A DNA stretch of 64,000 bases from Watersipora subatra. Its lineage: Eukaryota; Bryozoa; Gymnolaemata; Cheilostomatida; Watersiporidae. Positions 12,395 to 25,000 of this stretch are shown piece after piece. Made by a program: the position numbers and the translations under genes. The DNA lies in the NCBI RefSeq assembly GCF_963576615.1, contig NC_088711.1:6014001-6078000 (forward strand), written 5' to 3'. Within the stretch, counting starts at the first letter, position 1. The number at the start of each line of letters is the position of its first letter. The notes under the pieces are model-generated. The model ran no database searches and was not told the DNA's origin. It saw only the letters and a list, made by a program, of their open reading frames with translations.

Positions 12395-13270
12395 AGGTTG
12401 ACTTGCAACAAAATTCACATTGCGGTTATTTTCTATCAAAAGGTTGATCATGTCTTACTTTGCTGTGTTTAAGGTGAAAACATTGTGGAAATGCGATTAC
12501 AAGCTCTTAAAAGCTCAAAAACGAACAGAAAATCGCAGCCACAGAGACCTCCGTAGTTTGGATTCTCTTTCCAAAACGGCTCAAATGTGACGTAGATGTG
12601 AGAGATGATTTCTGTTTACACTTTCATGCAACCATATTCATCAAAATATTTTCACAAATATACTTCACGCATTCAATAAAACCATGTCTATTGTTCTTAC
12701 GCGTCTGTTTTATCGTCATCGTAATGCTGTCACTTTTAGCAGTGATATCCTATAACTTACCGTAAAAATTTGTTTAATTTTTTAGCCTTAGTTTAAAGGA
12801 GTACATATCACTGTCTGATAATCATGACGAGCCTGTTGGTCACTTGTGATAATCGAAAAGTGCTGCAGAAATTATTTGCGAAGTATTGGGTCACATGATC
12901 AGATTACGACTTGACGATTAAATAATGCCGAAACAAAACTGTAAAGTAGCGAACATCTATATTTGATACGGGGTCTTCGGTAAAACCCAAAGTGTTTGTC
13001 ATAAACTAGTGCTACGATAAGTTTTATATTGAGCTTTGTATTGGCCTTTCAATTCACGTGAGAACATCACGTGACAAGACAATAACCAAATGTAATGGCT
13101 ACGTCATCGAAATAAAGAGATTCCAATATACGGCGGCTTTTCTTTTTTGAGCTTTTAAGAGCTTGTAATCACATTTCCACATATTTGGCACCTACAACAC
13201 AACAGAGTAAGACATGGTGAATCTTTTGATACAAAAAAACTGTAATGTTAATTTTATTGCAAGCCAACCT
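12395..13270 (+). mobile_element. TTAA-flanked long-TIR MITE, copy A
   Basis: An 876-bp element runs from AGGTTGACTTGCAACAAAAT to the inverse TTTTATTGCAAGCCAACCT, with TTAA at both flanks (12391-12394 and 13271-13274), as for piggyBac-type insertion. The terminal inverted repeats are about 150 bp long, include the AGCTCTTAAAAGCTC stretch, and continue imperfectly further in. Related copies lie at 14797-15698 (same orientation) and 32154-33018 (inverted). There is no transposase. It carries two CACGTG E-boxes at 13055-13060 and 13068-13073 and ends about 360 bp before the thiolase start codon. Confidence 0.88.
13055..13073. promoter_or_regulatory. Paired CACGTG E-boxes inside MITE copy A
   Basis: Two CACGTG palindromes start 13 bp apart. 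The same pair, in the same spacing, is at 32351-32356 and 32364-32369 in the inverted MITE copy C. In copy B the second box is degraded. CACGTG is the core site for bHLH-zip factors (USF, MITF/TFE, MYC families). Actual use as a promoter element of the thiolase gene about 560 bp downstream is inference. Confidence 0.35.
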
Positions 13271-13629
13271 TTAAAGCAATTTTGCTTGAATAGTTTTGTA
13301 TTGCATGTTTTGTAGGCAACATTTACAAAACACTGTTTTGGCCGAAAAGAAAAATCAAAAAATATTGTTTACAAAAAACTATGTCATAACCACAAAAATG
13401 GTTTTGTCTCAAAAACAGTTTGGTACGTTATAATTGAAATACATGCATAAATATGCATTATTCTTCTGTACTAAGGAAAATTCCCATTAAAAAAACTATA
13501 TATTTCACAACTGTTCTGTTTTTTCTGATCCATTGTATCAGGATCCCATACATGTACATAGTTCTGCTTCGTAGTTTTGAATGTGTTATTTGAACAGGCA
13601 GTGCCGGCTGCAAAATACAAAGCCCGGAA

Positions 13630-16004
13630 ATGGCGTATGTTATTGGAGTGGGCATGACAAAGTTTGAAAAGCCACAATCTAGAGCCTGGGATTATCCTGA
13701 CATGGGTCGGGAGGCAGGTATGTAATCGCTTAACATTTTGCTTTGTTTGAATATTTGGTGACCTAAACGCCTCCTTCATTGTGCATTGTACATATCATTG
13801 CTGTAGGATACCAGTCAGCTCTACCCAGAGCTATGTTTATAATAGTCACCATGAATTGCAATACTACCATAATGATAACTACCGTAGTAAGAGAGAGATG
13901 GTAATGAGTAATCATTATTTGCATATTCATATAGTAGCAAGTTGGCCGACTGGTGTAGTGGTTAGGTCGCCAGTTAGTAAATCGGAGTACCCCTGAGTTC
14001 AATTCCTGTGTGAGGCAATTGTTTTTCTAACGCTTTCGGCTTCGGACAGACCGACAAACACGGCTCTTATTATAGTAACAACTAGGTGAATGCCTGGCGC
14101 TGTCTGGTGATAAAAAAGTATTTGTACAGAAAATTTATCTTCAACATATAACAATAGTTACCATTCAAACTTTTAAATTTCATATAATGAAAAAAGTGTT
14201 TTGTGCAATTTAAATAAATTAAGAGGAAAAATAAAACAGCTGTAAAGGTGTTTAAATGTAAATGTGAAATAATTAGCAAGTAATTGCTAAATAAAGTCTG
14301 TTTTGCTTCGATTACAATGAAAGATTATTTTATATATAGTTATATGATTTTAATTCATTTCAGCATTAGAATTATAAGGCAAAAATGTCGTATAGAGTGA
14401 TATAGAAGAGTTAAATTTTACATTTATCTTATACATCTGTCTTCAAGGTAAGAACTCCATATGGTAGGTACTATTATAGCCTATATAGTACATTGGAATG
14501 TTACATTTTATTGTAGATCATAACCACTAAATACACTAAAGTTACTGTAGCTAACTATAGTAACTAAGGTTAACATATTGTTTTGTTACTAACTTTTAAT
14601 ATGTACAGTATGTATGTAAAAATTTGATGATTTTTACCAATTGGTATTTGCATTAGATAATTTCTATGGGTTTCCATACCACTCTATTCTATTGCCTTTT
14701 TTATGCCAACACTGGAACGAATTAAAATCGTATGGCGAGGGTCCAGTGTACATGAATTCAAACGTAGGCAATAGGTAGGTTACTGTTGGCAGGCAAAGGT
14801 TGACTTGCAACAAAATTCTCATTACAGTTATTTGGTATCAACAGATTCATTATGTCTTACTTTGCTGTGTTGTAGGTGCAAAATAAGTGGAAATGTGATT
14901 ACAAGCTCTTAAAAGCTCAAAAACGAACAGTTAATCGCAGCCATCATGAAAACGCTGTAGATTGGAATCTATTTCCATAACGGCTCAAATGGGACGTAGC
15001 TGAACACGATGTCCTTTGTTTACACTTTCATGCAACCTCATTCGTCGAAATATTGTCAGAAATATACTTCATGCATTTAATAAAACCATGTCTATTGTCC
15101 TTACGCGTCTATTTCGTCATCATCGTAATGCTGTTACATTGAGCACTGAAATCTCAAAACCTACCGTAAAAATTCTTTCAATTTTTAACCTTAGCTGAAG
15201 GAGTGCATATCATCCACTGATAAACATGAGGAGCCTGTTGGTCACCCGTGATAGTCGAGAAATGCTGCAGAAACTGTTCGCGCGACTTGGCAAAAAGTAT
15301 GGGTCACATGATCAGATTACGACTAGATGATTAGACTAGTCTGAAACGATACTGTAAAGTAGCGAGCATTTATATTTGATACGGGCTTTTCGGTAGAACC
15401 CGACGTACTTGTCATAAACTACGAGACGTTTTATATCGAGACTTTTATTGGTCTTCAATTTCACGTGATAACATCACATGTCAAAACGATAACCAAAATG
15501 TTGGAGTACGTCTGCCAAATAAAGAGATTCCAAACTACGGCGGTTTTGTGATGGCTGCGAGTAACTGTTCGTTTTTGAGCTTTTAAGAGCTTGTAATCGC
15601 ATTTCCACATATTTTGCACCTACAACACAGCAGAGTTAGACATGGGGAACCTTTTGATACCAATCAACTGTAATGTGAATTTTGTTGCAAGTCAACCTTT
15701 AAACTAGTTTGTATCCTTTTTAGTATCTCATTTGTGGCTCATATTGATACCACGCTTTGAGAAGATGTGACTGTCATGCAATTTCATTTTAACCCAAAGT
15801 ATATTTCATGAAACATTTTACTATTCTGGTATGCCTGCACACAAGCAGCGCATGTCAGTGACAAGCGCAATTGTAGCCTGTTGGAAAAATTAGCTATGGT
15901 GTAATATTACCGGGTAATTTTATATCTGAGGCCCTCGTAGAACCTTGTTTAAAATAGCCTATTATTACTATGTTAGAATAATAGTCAAAAAACAAATCCC
16001 TCCA

Positions 16005-16044
<40 letters not shown>

Positions 16045-19000
16045 TGGTAAGATCGTTATTAGGGAAGCTGTAAAAAAATTAAATCTAAATCAAAAGAATT
16101 AAATCTATTATGTGCCGCTGTCCATCATTACGAGCGATGTTATGTTGCTATTAACCATTTTGAAAAGTTGGAGAAGTTGATTTTTATGCAATTCACAATT
16201 TTTTTGTTTTGTTGAAATATTGTTAAACCAGTTTAACCACACTCTTCCATTTTTGCCTGTGCTAGAAATAGTCTTTTTTATTTACAACAAGTACCACATA
16301 TGTGGCAGCAAAAATACTTAGTCAAGAGCATTTAAATACATCAGCCCGTAAAAAGCAGGCAAATTGAAATCTGTTGTAAGTTATTATGATATTATGGAAC
16401 GTTATCAGCTCATGCCTCATTTAATATGATGCAGCTTCTGAATGTTTTCTTTGTTGTGTTTTATTGTGATTTAATATAATCCTTGTTCGTCTGCGTGATT
16501 TGCATCCATCGCTCCATTTACTTAAGGTTCGCAAGCTTTGTTAGATGCGGCATTAGACTACCACCAAGTGCAAGCTGTTGTAGCAAGCTATTGCTACGGA
16601 GAGCCCACTTGTGGACAAAGGGCTGCCTATGAACTCGGGCTAACCGGAGTGCCCATATTCAATACAAACAACAACTGCTCCTCGGGATCGTCAGCGCTGA
16701 TGCTGGCTCGACATCTTGTTCTCTCCGGATCCTATAACTGTGTGATGGCATTGGGTAAGTTTTGCTTTTGTCAGGTTTCCAGCTGTTCATCACTAAATTA
16801 TATGTACTGTACACTTTACATAGCACAGTTTTGATGAAATATTTTACTATGAATTTATAATATATATTCATCACAAACCCACTTGCACCCAGAATCACAT
16901 GCAAGTTCGTGAAAGTAAATGCCAGTTGAGTGAAATGTCAAGCCATGTCTGAGCGAACAAAAATCATCCTATAAGTCTAGTACAGCCTCGACTTATGATC
17001 ACTTCAAATATACAAAATGTTTGACATACCGTAAAACCTCTATTTGAACGCCACCTTTATTTGAACACCACTTCTATTTGAATGCCACCTTTAACAGAAT
17101 GCCACTATAGAAGGGTTGAAAATACAATGTCATCCTTTAATTCAGTGGTTCCCAACCTTTTTTTTGCTTTTACCCCTTTGCAAAATTTTCAAATACAAAT
17201 TCCCCCCTCCTGGAAAAAGTGAAGTGTGAACCTATAGGCCTACTATATATTGTATTCACTGAAAGGGCTACACAGGTACATATATGTAAGTCAGCAGCAT
17301 ATATACATATATTTATTTGTTAAATAACTGAGAGTAGCATATATAGTAATAAATCACGTCAACATTATTGTTATTCCGGTACACTCAACGGGTGTGGGGT
17401 GAGATTATGAGTTTTAACGAGACTGCTCCTGCTGATGCCTCTGCGCAAGTTTACACAAATCAGGCTTGTTTTTTTATAATGCACATCTCAAGTCGCTCTC
17501 CAGGTCAAGTCGATTTCTTTTCTTATTTTTAAGGTGCAGCATTGATGAAAATTCTACGACGCGTAGGATTTTCATCAGTGCTGAAGGATTTTTACGTGCA
17601 GCTAAATGGCATTAGAATCATTATTGCCTTTTTAGCAACGAGTAGAGAATGTTTTCTCGCTGAGAGCCAAAACTGGTCAATGGACATTGATCTGAGATCA
17701 TCTTTCAGTGCAGAAATGTTAACCAACTCAACAAACTCCTATTGTAGCTCCTCTAGAATTTCTTCAACAATGCGTTGAAATGGATTTCGTGTGATGTTGA
17801 GCATCTTTTTTTCTGAAGGTAGCTCAGGGAAGTAGCATCCAAATTCTGTTATGAGATCGAACAGGTGTTCAGTAATGGTTGCCACTAGACTACCAAGAGC
17901 AGGTTTGTGTTCCAATAATTCAGTGAGTGTGGGAAAGGATACCGTGTTCCCAGTGCAGGTTCGTGTATGCCACAGTACCAGCTTTGCTTTGAAAGCATCA
18001 ATGCTGTCATGAAAGGCAAAGAAATGATTGCTCCCTTGTAACTTCAAGTTCAACTTCTTTAGCTAGGCAAATGTATCAACCAGGTATGCAGTCTCAAATA
18101 CATAGTTATCAGCTTTCATGGCTGCTAAAAGTTCATGCTGGCCTTTACTTTGAAGAAATTTCATAATCTCGGACATATGTAGCTCAAAGAGCCTGCCTAA
18201 CATGTTTCCCTTGGACCAGCACCTCACCTCTGTATGAAATAACAAAGTTGTAAACACGACATCACTTTCAGAACATAGTGCTGAGAACAATCTGGTATTT
18301 AGTGCTGATGCTTTGATGTAATTCACAACTGTTATGTTCACATCCATGTTTGATTTCAACGCTTGTGGAAGAGTTTTTGATGCCAATGCTTCACGGTGAA
18401 TGAAGCAATGCACTCCTTCTATATCAGGGTTCTTCTGCTTGATCTGTTTTACAAAGTCTGATCTACATCCTAACATAGCAGGTGCTCCATCAGTGCATAC
18501 ACTTATTAACTTCTCCCAACCTAACTTGGCCTTTTCAAGGGAATTTTCAAATATTTTTAACACATGTCTTGGTGAAATTGTTCGAAACAAGGGCTGACAA
18601 AACAGAAACTCCTCTTCAATGGATGTGTCATGCACATATCTACCATCCACCAGTAGCTGGGAAAGACTGGCAACATTAGTTGACTCATCAAGTTGTATGG
18701 CTCAAAATAGGGATGCTTTAATCTTAGCAACTAATTTCTTTTCAATACTTGCTGCAATATCATCAATGCATCGCTTCCCAGTGTTGTTGGATGGTGGGAT
18801 GTCTTGAAATTTTTGCCCAGCTAGTTTTCAAAGTGCTATTGATGCGCAGTCTAACATACATGGCTTGATCAAGGTCTCTCCTATTGTATGTGCCTCTTTA
18901 CACTGAGCAATACGGTAGGAAACAGCGTATGAAGCTGTAATAAGTGCATTACCATGAGCATAGAGATCTCCACTTGCATCAAGTCGACTTCTCTTTCTTT

Positions 19001-22000
19001 GCCGCTTTTTGGACTAAAAGTAATTCCGGTCGTTCTCAGCTAGAGTGTGGTAAATCTTTTGCGAGTTTTGCTTCAACTGAAAGGGTTCCATGGAGTCCTT
19101 TGAGAAAGTTTTCAAGCATATCACACATTGCGGAGGCCGACGACCGTTTTTCAGAAGATACGAAAACCCATAATCTAAGTAACTCTCAGTGTGGGTTTGT
19201 TTCTTTGCCTCTGACATCTTGCAATAATTAGTAGTTGTAAAAATAAAGCGACGGCTAAAAATTATTATAAACGATCTAGTATCTGTTTGTACAATAATAA
19301 TCATCTGGACTGTATTAATATTCTTTATTTGATCTAATACTATAATAGATACATGATTATGTGACTTATTTGCAGAAAAGCAAGTAAGACAACATGAGTG
19401 ATAATAGGAAACAATAATGTGAGCATAGATGTAATTATACTTGTACAAAGAACCTTACAGATTTTTTTCTTTTACATGTGATGCAGTAGTTGACAAGTGA
19501 GTGTGTCCTTGTGTCAAATACATATGCACTGTGACCAGCACAATTTCAAACTAAGCCTTAGTTTGACCTTAGTTACTAAGGTCATTAATTAAGGTCAAGC
19601 TGGCTTATTGGAATTTTTCCAAATTGTTGGCAAAGATTATTACATTTACAGTACCTACATGCAGACTGTATTACAATAAATGTACAGTAAAAGGTACTTG
19701 GTCTACCCCAGCCAGAATATACATGTAATAGAAGAGGAATGAGAACAGAAAACACATCTAGGCTTTTTTTAAGGCTTAAAAGCGCGTTCGTAAAATGTGA
19801 AATTATAAAAACTAAAATTCCCCCCTTTAAAATGCCAAATTCCCCCTAGGGGGAATTCCCCCCAGGTTGGGAACCACTGCTTTAATTGAACGCCACGTCT
19901 GTTTGCCCGTTCTTTAACATCCTTTGATCGTTTGAAAGTGATCGGCAGAAAAATGTCCACAAAATAGTACTAATGACTTGTTATTAATAACAATTAATTT
20001 TTTTCGTTGTTGTAGTGGTTGTCAAGAATTTAGTGACGGTGTACCTGAGAAGATTAATCATCACTATCATCAGAACTAAACTCTGATTCGAAGTTATTAA
20101 GGTTTAAATCTTATCCATTGTTTTAGATTCGCCCATAATGCGGTTTACAATTACTTAAAGACTTTAAGTGTTTTGATGACCAATAAGAACACTGTTCAGG
20201 AACACCGTACAGTGTTATAGCCGCCATTGTTATGGCGTATTCTAACTTTAAAATGTTAAAAAATGTCTTTGAAAATAAAAAACATAATGCTTTTTTCTAA
20301 CTCCCAAAGCTTTTTCTTTAAAACATTTTTTTTTTAAACTTTGAAAGTGATACTATCAAAATAATTAATAACAGCACCATACTAATATTTTATAATCAAA
20401 GTAGTTCCTTGTTTGACTCGGTCTGTTACTTCAACGTGTATGGAAAACGATTTAGCAAAAATGCTGAGATGCTGATGGCATTAATGTTGATCTGCCTGAA
20501 GGAGGTTGTGAAAAATAGGCAACATTAGCATAGCTTCGCCCAAAAGGGGTTAAATTTATCTTCCTAAAATTCTGATGACCTAGTCGGAAAATACAGCGCT
20601 ATTAAATGCTATTATTGGGAAGGGTTAAAAGAATGAGCGCCAAAGTGTTCAAATAGAGGTTTAACGGTATGAGTGTATGATTTGCCAAATGTTGTCGCGA
20701 AGTTTTCTGAGAAATCATTTTTATTAATTCTCTAGGTATTACTCGAGTCACAATCTCTGCGCTGGATACTCCATTGTATGAATGTAAGTTTACAGGCAAA
20801 AAGTGTAAAATATCCAACATTTTTCATAGATATTAAATCTTCTTTTCAAAAATGTTCAAACGCATTGTTCGCTATAACAGGTAACACTCTCGCAATTTGT
20901 TGTATTTCCAATTTTGTTGGTTTGTAATAATATTTTATCAATAGCCATTATATTACTCAAATTACTGTTGTTTTACATAGTTATGCTTGTTTTTGATCAG
21001 AATTAAAAATTGTAGCAGAAGCTAACTTATCGTAAAACCTCTAATTGAACGCATGGCGCTCTATTTTTCAACCCTTCCTCTATAGTGACGGTCAGTTGGA
21101 GGTGACTTTCAAATAGAGGCTGGCATCGTATTTTTCAAATGGCTCATTGGCATTTTAGGAAGATAAATTCAGCCCTATTACCGGCAAAGCGAATGTCGCC
21201 TATATTTTGCTTTCTTTTTCCGGCGGAGCAATATTAAACCTTTTGGATGCAATAAATCTGCTAACTTACCTCCAACTTGTCAAAGATCTATTAATAAATG
21301 TGCATTGAGAAACCGAGAAATATCTCTACCAGTTTATATCTATTGCTTGCAATTAACATCGGATGATATTATAGTCTGTGTTCTGCTTTGCAATTTGTTT
21401 GAGCTTTCAATTTTTATTTAATTCTAAATTTGAAGAAATTTTTGTTTTGAATCTGTATTTAATAATGTTGCATCAAAGCTCATTGCACTCATTGATATGT
21501 TTGCTACAGTTTGTAGCTAAAACTAGCTTTTTATGTGCAATAGAAAATGAGTTACAAGCGTTGATCAATTGTAAGATCAGATTATTGCAATGATGCTATC
21601 AAATAATATGCTATAAATCTGCAAATTTATAATTCATATAATGATAATCTATCCAATGCTACAAATATATATTTATGAACAAGTGACATTACTGAGTCAT
21701 ACTTGTATTACATGCAGAAACAAAAATTAGCATTTTTAAAACAAAAATATTTGCATCGTTTGCTCGGATAGCTGTGTTTTGATTGTTGCTTTCGATGGAA
21801 CGAACATCTTCTGGTTGTTGAATACCTTCTGCAATGTCTTCTGACCTGAACTCTTCTTCTGCACTGCATAACTACTCAGTATTAGCGTCCAAACAATTTT
21901 TGGCAGAACAAAATCTCTACGCGTTGCATTTAGAACAAACTCAACACATAAAAGTTTCGCTCGCTAAATGTAACCTTTTTTACCATTGCAAATGTAGACT

Positions 22001-25000
22001 GTTTTTATAAACATGTATGTTCTTCAAAGTATCAAAAGCGCGTTAAACAAGGAACTATTATTAGCCTGAGATAGTAGTTAATTATTTCTATGGTCTTGTT
22101 TTCAAATTTTCAACGAAAAACAAGCTAAAAGCTTTGGAATGTGACAAAGAGAGAATTGATTGTTATTGATGTAAGCGATTCATTATTAATACCATTTTGT
22201 GGACACTTTTTTACTGATCACTTGATATTATGGGTTCATGAAGATCAGAGATTTCAAAGTGGCATCCAAATGGAGGTGGCGTTCAAATAGAGGTGGCGTT
22301 CAATCAGAAGTTTTACAGTATATATAGCGGCTTAACAAGCCACTTTGTAATTATTCAGTTAACTTGTGTCTCCTAACATGAAAATTGAGCAAATGTTGTA
22401 TTGACATTCTAGGTTGTTTCCAAGATGTGATGTCCAGTTTTTTAAAATTTACTGTTTTGTCAATCGGACACATGCACGCAGTTCTCCTTCACATAGTTTG
22501 ATTCCACAATGTTCCATTAATATCAAACACTGTTTCAAAGCTTTCTTTTATAGTTTATAGAATATTAGCTTGTTTCCCTATTAAATTAAAGAAACAAGCT
22601 TTATCAAAGTTTGTTTGGTAACTTGTCTCTTGTATCAGAAAGACTAGATTCCATTTGCTTGTTCTCTCTAATATGAGTCTCACAGCAATAAAAACCTGTT
22701 TTTATTTATCATAACTCTATTAGTTTGGTTTCTTACCTATACCTACATGTATTTGTCTAAATGCTATAGCTAGTTACCTGAAGTATTTATCATCTAGTAT
22801 TTGAGTTGTGGAAAGAATTACACGCTAAAACAGTGCATTCCTAAAGGAAAATTTTTTAACAAGTAAACATTTTGATATAGAAAGGAAAACTTGGAACTAT
22901 GCACCTTTTTTATTGTAGATTTGACTATATATATATACATTTGAAACAAGATTGGCATGCTGGCAGTATTCAAGATTGCTTAAAATAACATGCATTGCAA
23001 ATTTTTGAATGCCTTTGTTCTTTGTTACATTGCTTGTTAGGTGAAAATTACATTGTTTCGAATATACTACTATTATTAATATCATTAGCCATAATCTTGT
23101 CAACCTATGGTTTATTTGTGATTATAATATTAGTTCACTTGTTGGATTTTTTCTAGGCTTTGAGAAAATGGAGAGAGGGCTGTCAGAGAAATACGATGAC
23201 AAGGTTTCTCCAGTAGGTAGACACATGGATCACATGGTTGACATTGGTGCTAAACCTGGTCTGATACAGCCTCATTTTAATGCAATGACTTCTGATGTCA
23301 TAAAATTATTTGCATACGCTGCTCAAGAGTATATGGGGAAAAATTCAAAATGCACCATGGCAGATTTTACTAATATATCCTACAAAAACCGAAAGCATGG
23401 CGAACAAAATCCAAGAGCGTGTTTGCAAAAGGCGCCAAGCAAAAAGAAGATAGAAGAGCGAGAATTATGCCATCCAATATATTCTGGAATGGCCGCCCCC
23501 ACTGCTGATGGCGGTGGTGCTGCCATTGTCTGCAACCAAAAATTCTTGGAGAATAATGCATCAATGCAAGCACGGGCAGTCGAGATAATTGCTCAACATA
23601 TGGTCACCGATATGCAATCATCTTTTCGTAAAAGTTTCATGGATCTATCTGGCTTCAGGTATCATTGGCTATATTTTCAAATTTTTAGTTGTTGCAGATT
23701 GTACTAGCATCACTTAATATATTCTGGTGGCCATGCAAGGTAACAGTCACTCCTGTAATACTAGTGACTTGCTTAAATTTTACAAATGTGCACAAGATGT
23801 AATCTAACAAGCAGTTCTTAATGGGCTGCAACAGGCTAAAGGCGTGGTCACACGAGCACCGAACCGACGTAGGATCGGTTCGGTGCCAGCTCCCACTAGC
23901 ATCTTTGTTTACAAATGTCAATTGTCCTTTCAGCATGGCAAAGAAGGCTGCAGAACAGTGCTATCAGGATTCTGGGTTAACTGCTCAAGATGTTGATGTT
24001 TTGGAGGTACATGACTGCTTCTCCTGCAATGAGTTGATGATGTATGAAGCGCTAGGGCTTACAGATGATGCTGTTCGGTAAATTTACTATAATCTATTAA
24101 ACCATTTAGCATACCTCATTTTTTGCAAGTATTTTTCTGGTTTTGGGATATTAGTTCAAAGAGTTTATTACAACGCTGTAATTATAGCAAATTCATTCCC
24201 TCACTGTACTTTCATCATTTTCAATAGTTTGCACAGACATCTATAAACATTTGGATCAATGCTGTAATAATTCGCGAACGCTAGGGCACTATTCGACACA
24301 GAATTGTCTCAATAGCATGTGCAAAAAGCATTATTTCTACTCTGATTACCTTGATTACATGCAATTGAAGACCACACTTTTGAAGTTTCGAGAAAATCAA
24401 TTTTTAAGATTTGAGACTGGATCACGCAATCAAAATACAGTTTATGACAAATATATGTAGGTTTATTGACAGATACATAGTTTCGTGCTTATAAAATAAC
24501 ATTTTCGACTCAGAATATTGGTTTTTTGTAATTCAGTGGTCAAAAATGAACATGCATGTTGGCAACGGACATTACCTATTTCTCCATTTGAATGCACTAG
24601 AAGGGTTTTGCTCAATTAAACATATTTTTTCCACTTCAAACTATATTAAACTATAATATAAGTACTGTAACACAACCAGTAATTAATAGCAGTTAAAAGT
24701 TTAACTACGTCTAAATTTCATCACTATCTGCTGTCACGACATCACTGGTTGTAAAATTGTCAAAATATGGTTGATTCTCTTCTTTGCAAAATTGTTTAAG
24801 GACCTGCCAATCTTGGTATTTTGCTTTGCTGACTGGCAATCGACTGATAGTTGATTTAGTTCAATGAGGAAGCTTAATTGGTTTTTTTAATAGCACTCTC
24901 GATGTAACTGCCATTTCACGATTCTCTAAAACCCCATGAGCTTGCTTTCCGCATTCGCAGCTTTCACTTGACATATAGGCCTAGTTTTCATTGGACAAGT

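Larger units (their letters stand above)
17029..20667. mobile_element. Pogo/mariner-like TA element (copy 1), interrupted by a hAT
   Basis: The terminal inverted repeats are CCGTAAAACCTCTATTTGAA on the left and TTCAAATAGAGGTTTAACGG on the right, flanked by TA (17027-17028 and 20668-20669). Repeated TTTGAACGCCACC-like submotifs follow the left end. Without the nested hAT (17143-19879 plus its 8-bp target copy) the element is about 894 bp. A second copy lies inverted at 21030-22318. The GTAAAACCTCT end recalls pogo/Tigger-type elements (inference). No intact transposase is seen. Confidence 0.8.

Noticed and set aside
19014-19448. Full 144-codon minus-strand frame as an independent gene
   Set aside because: Only the part from 19217 down is transposase-like; the upstream codons are non-coding sequence inside the hAT element.
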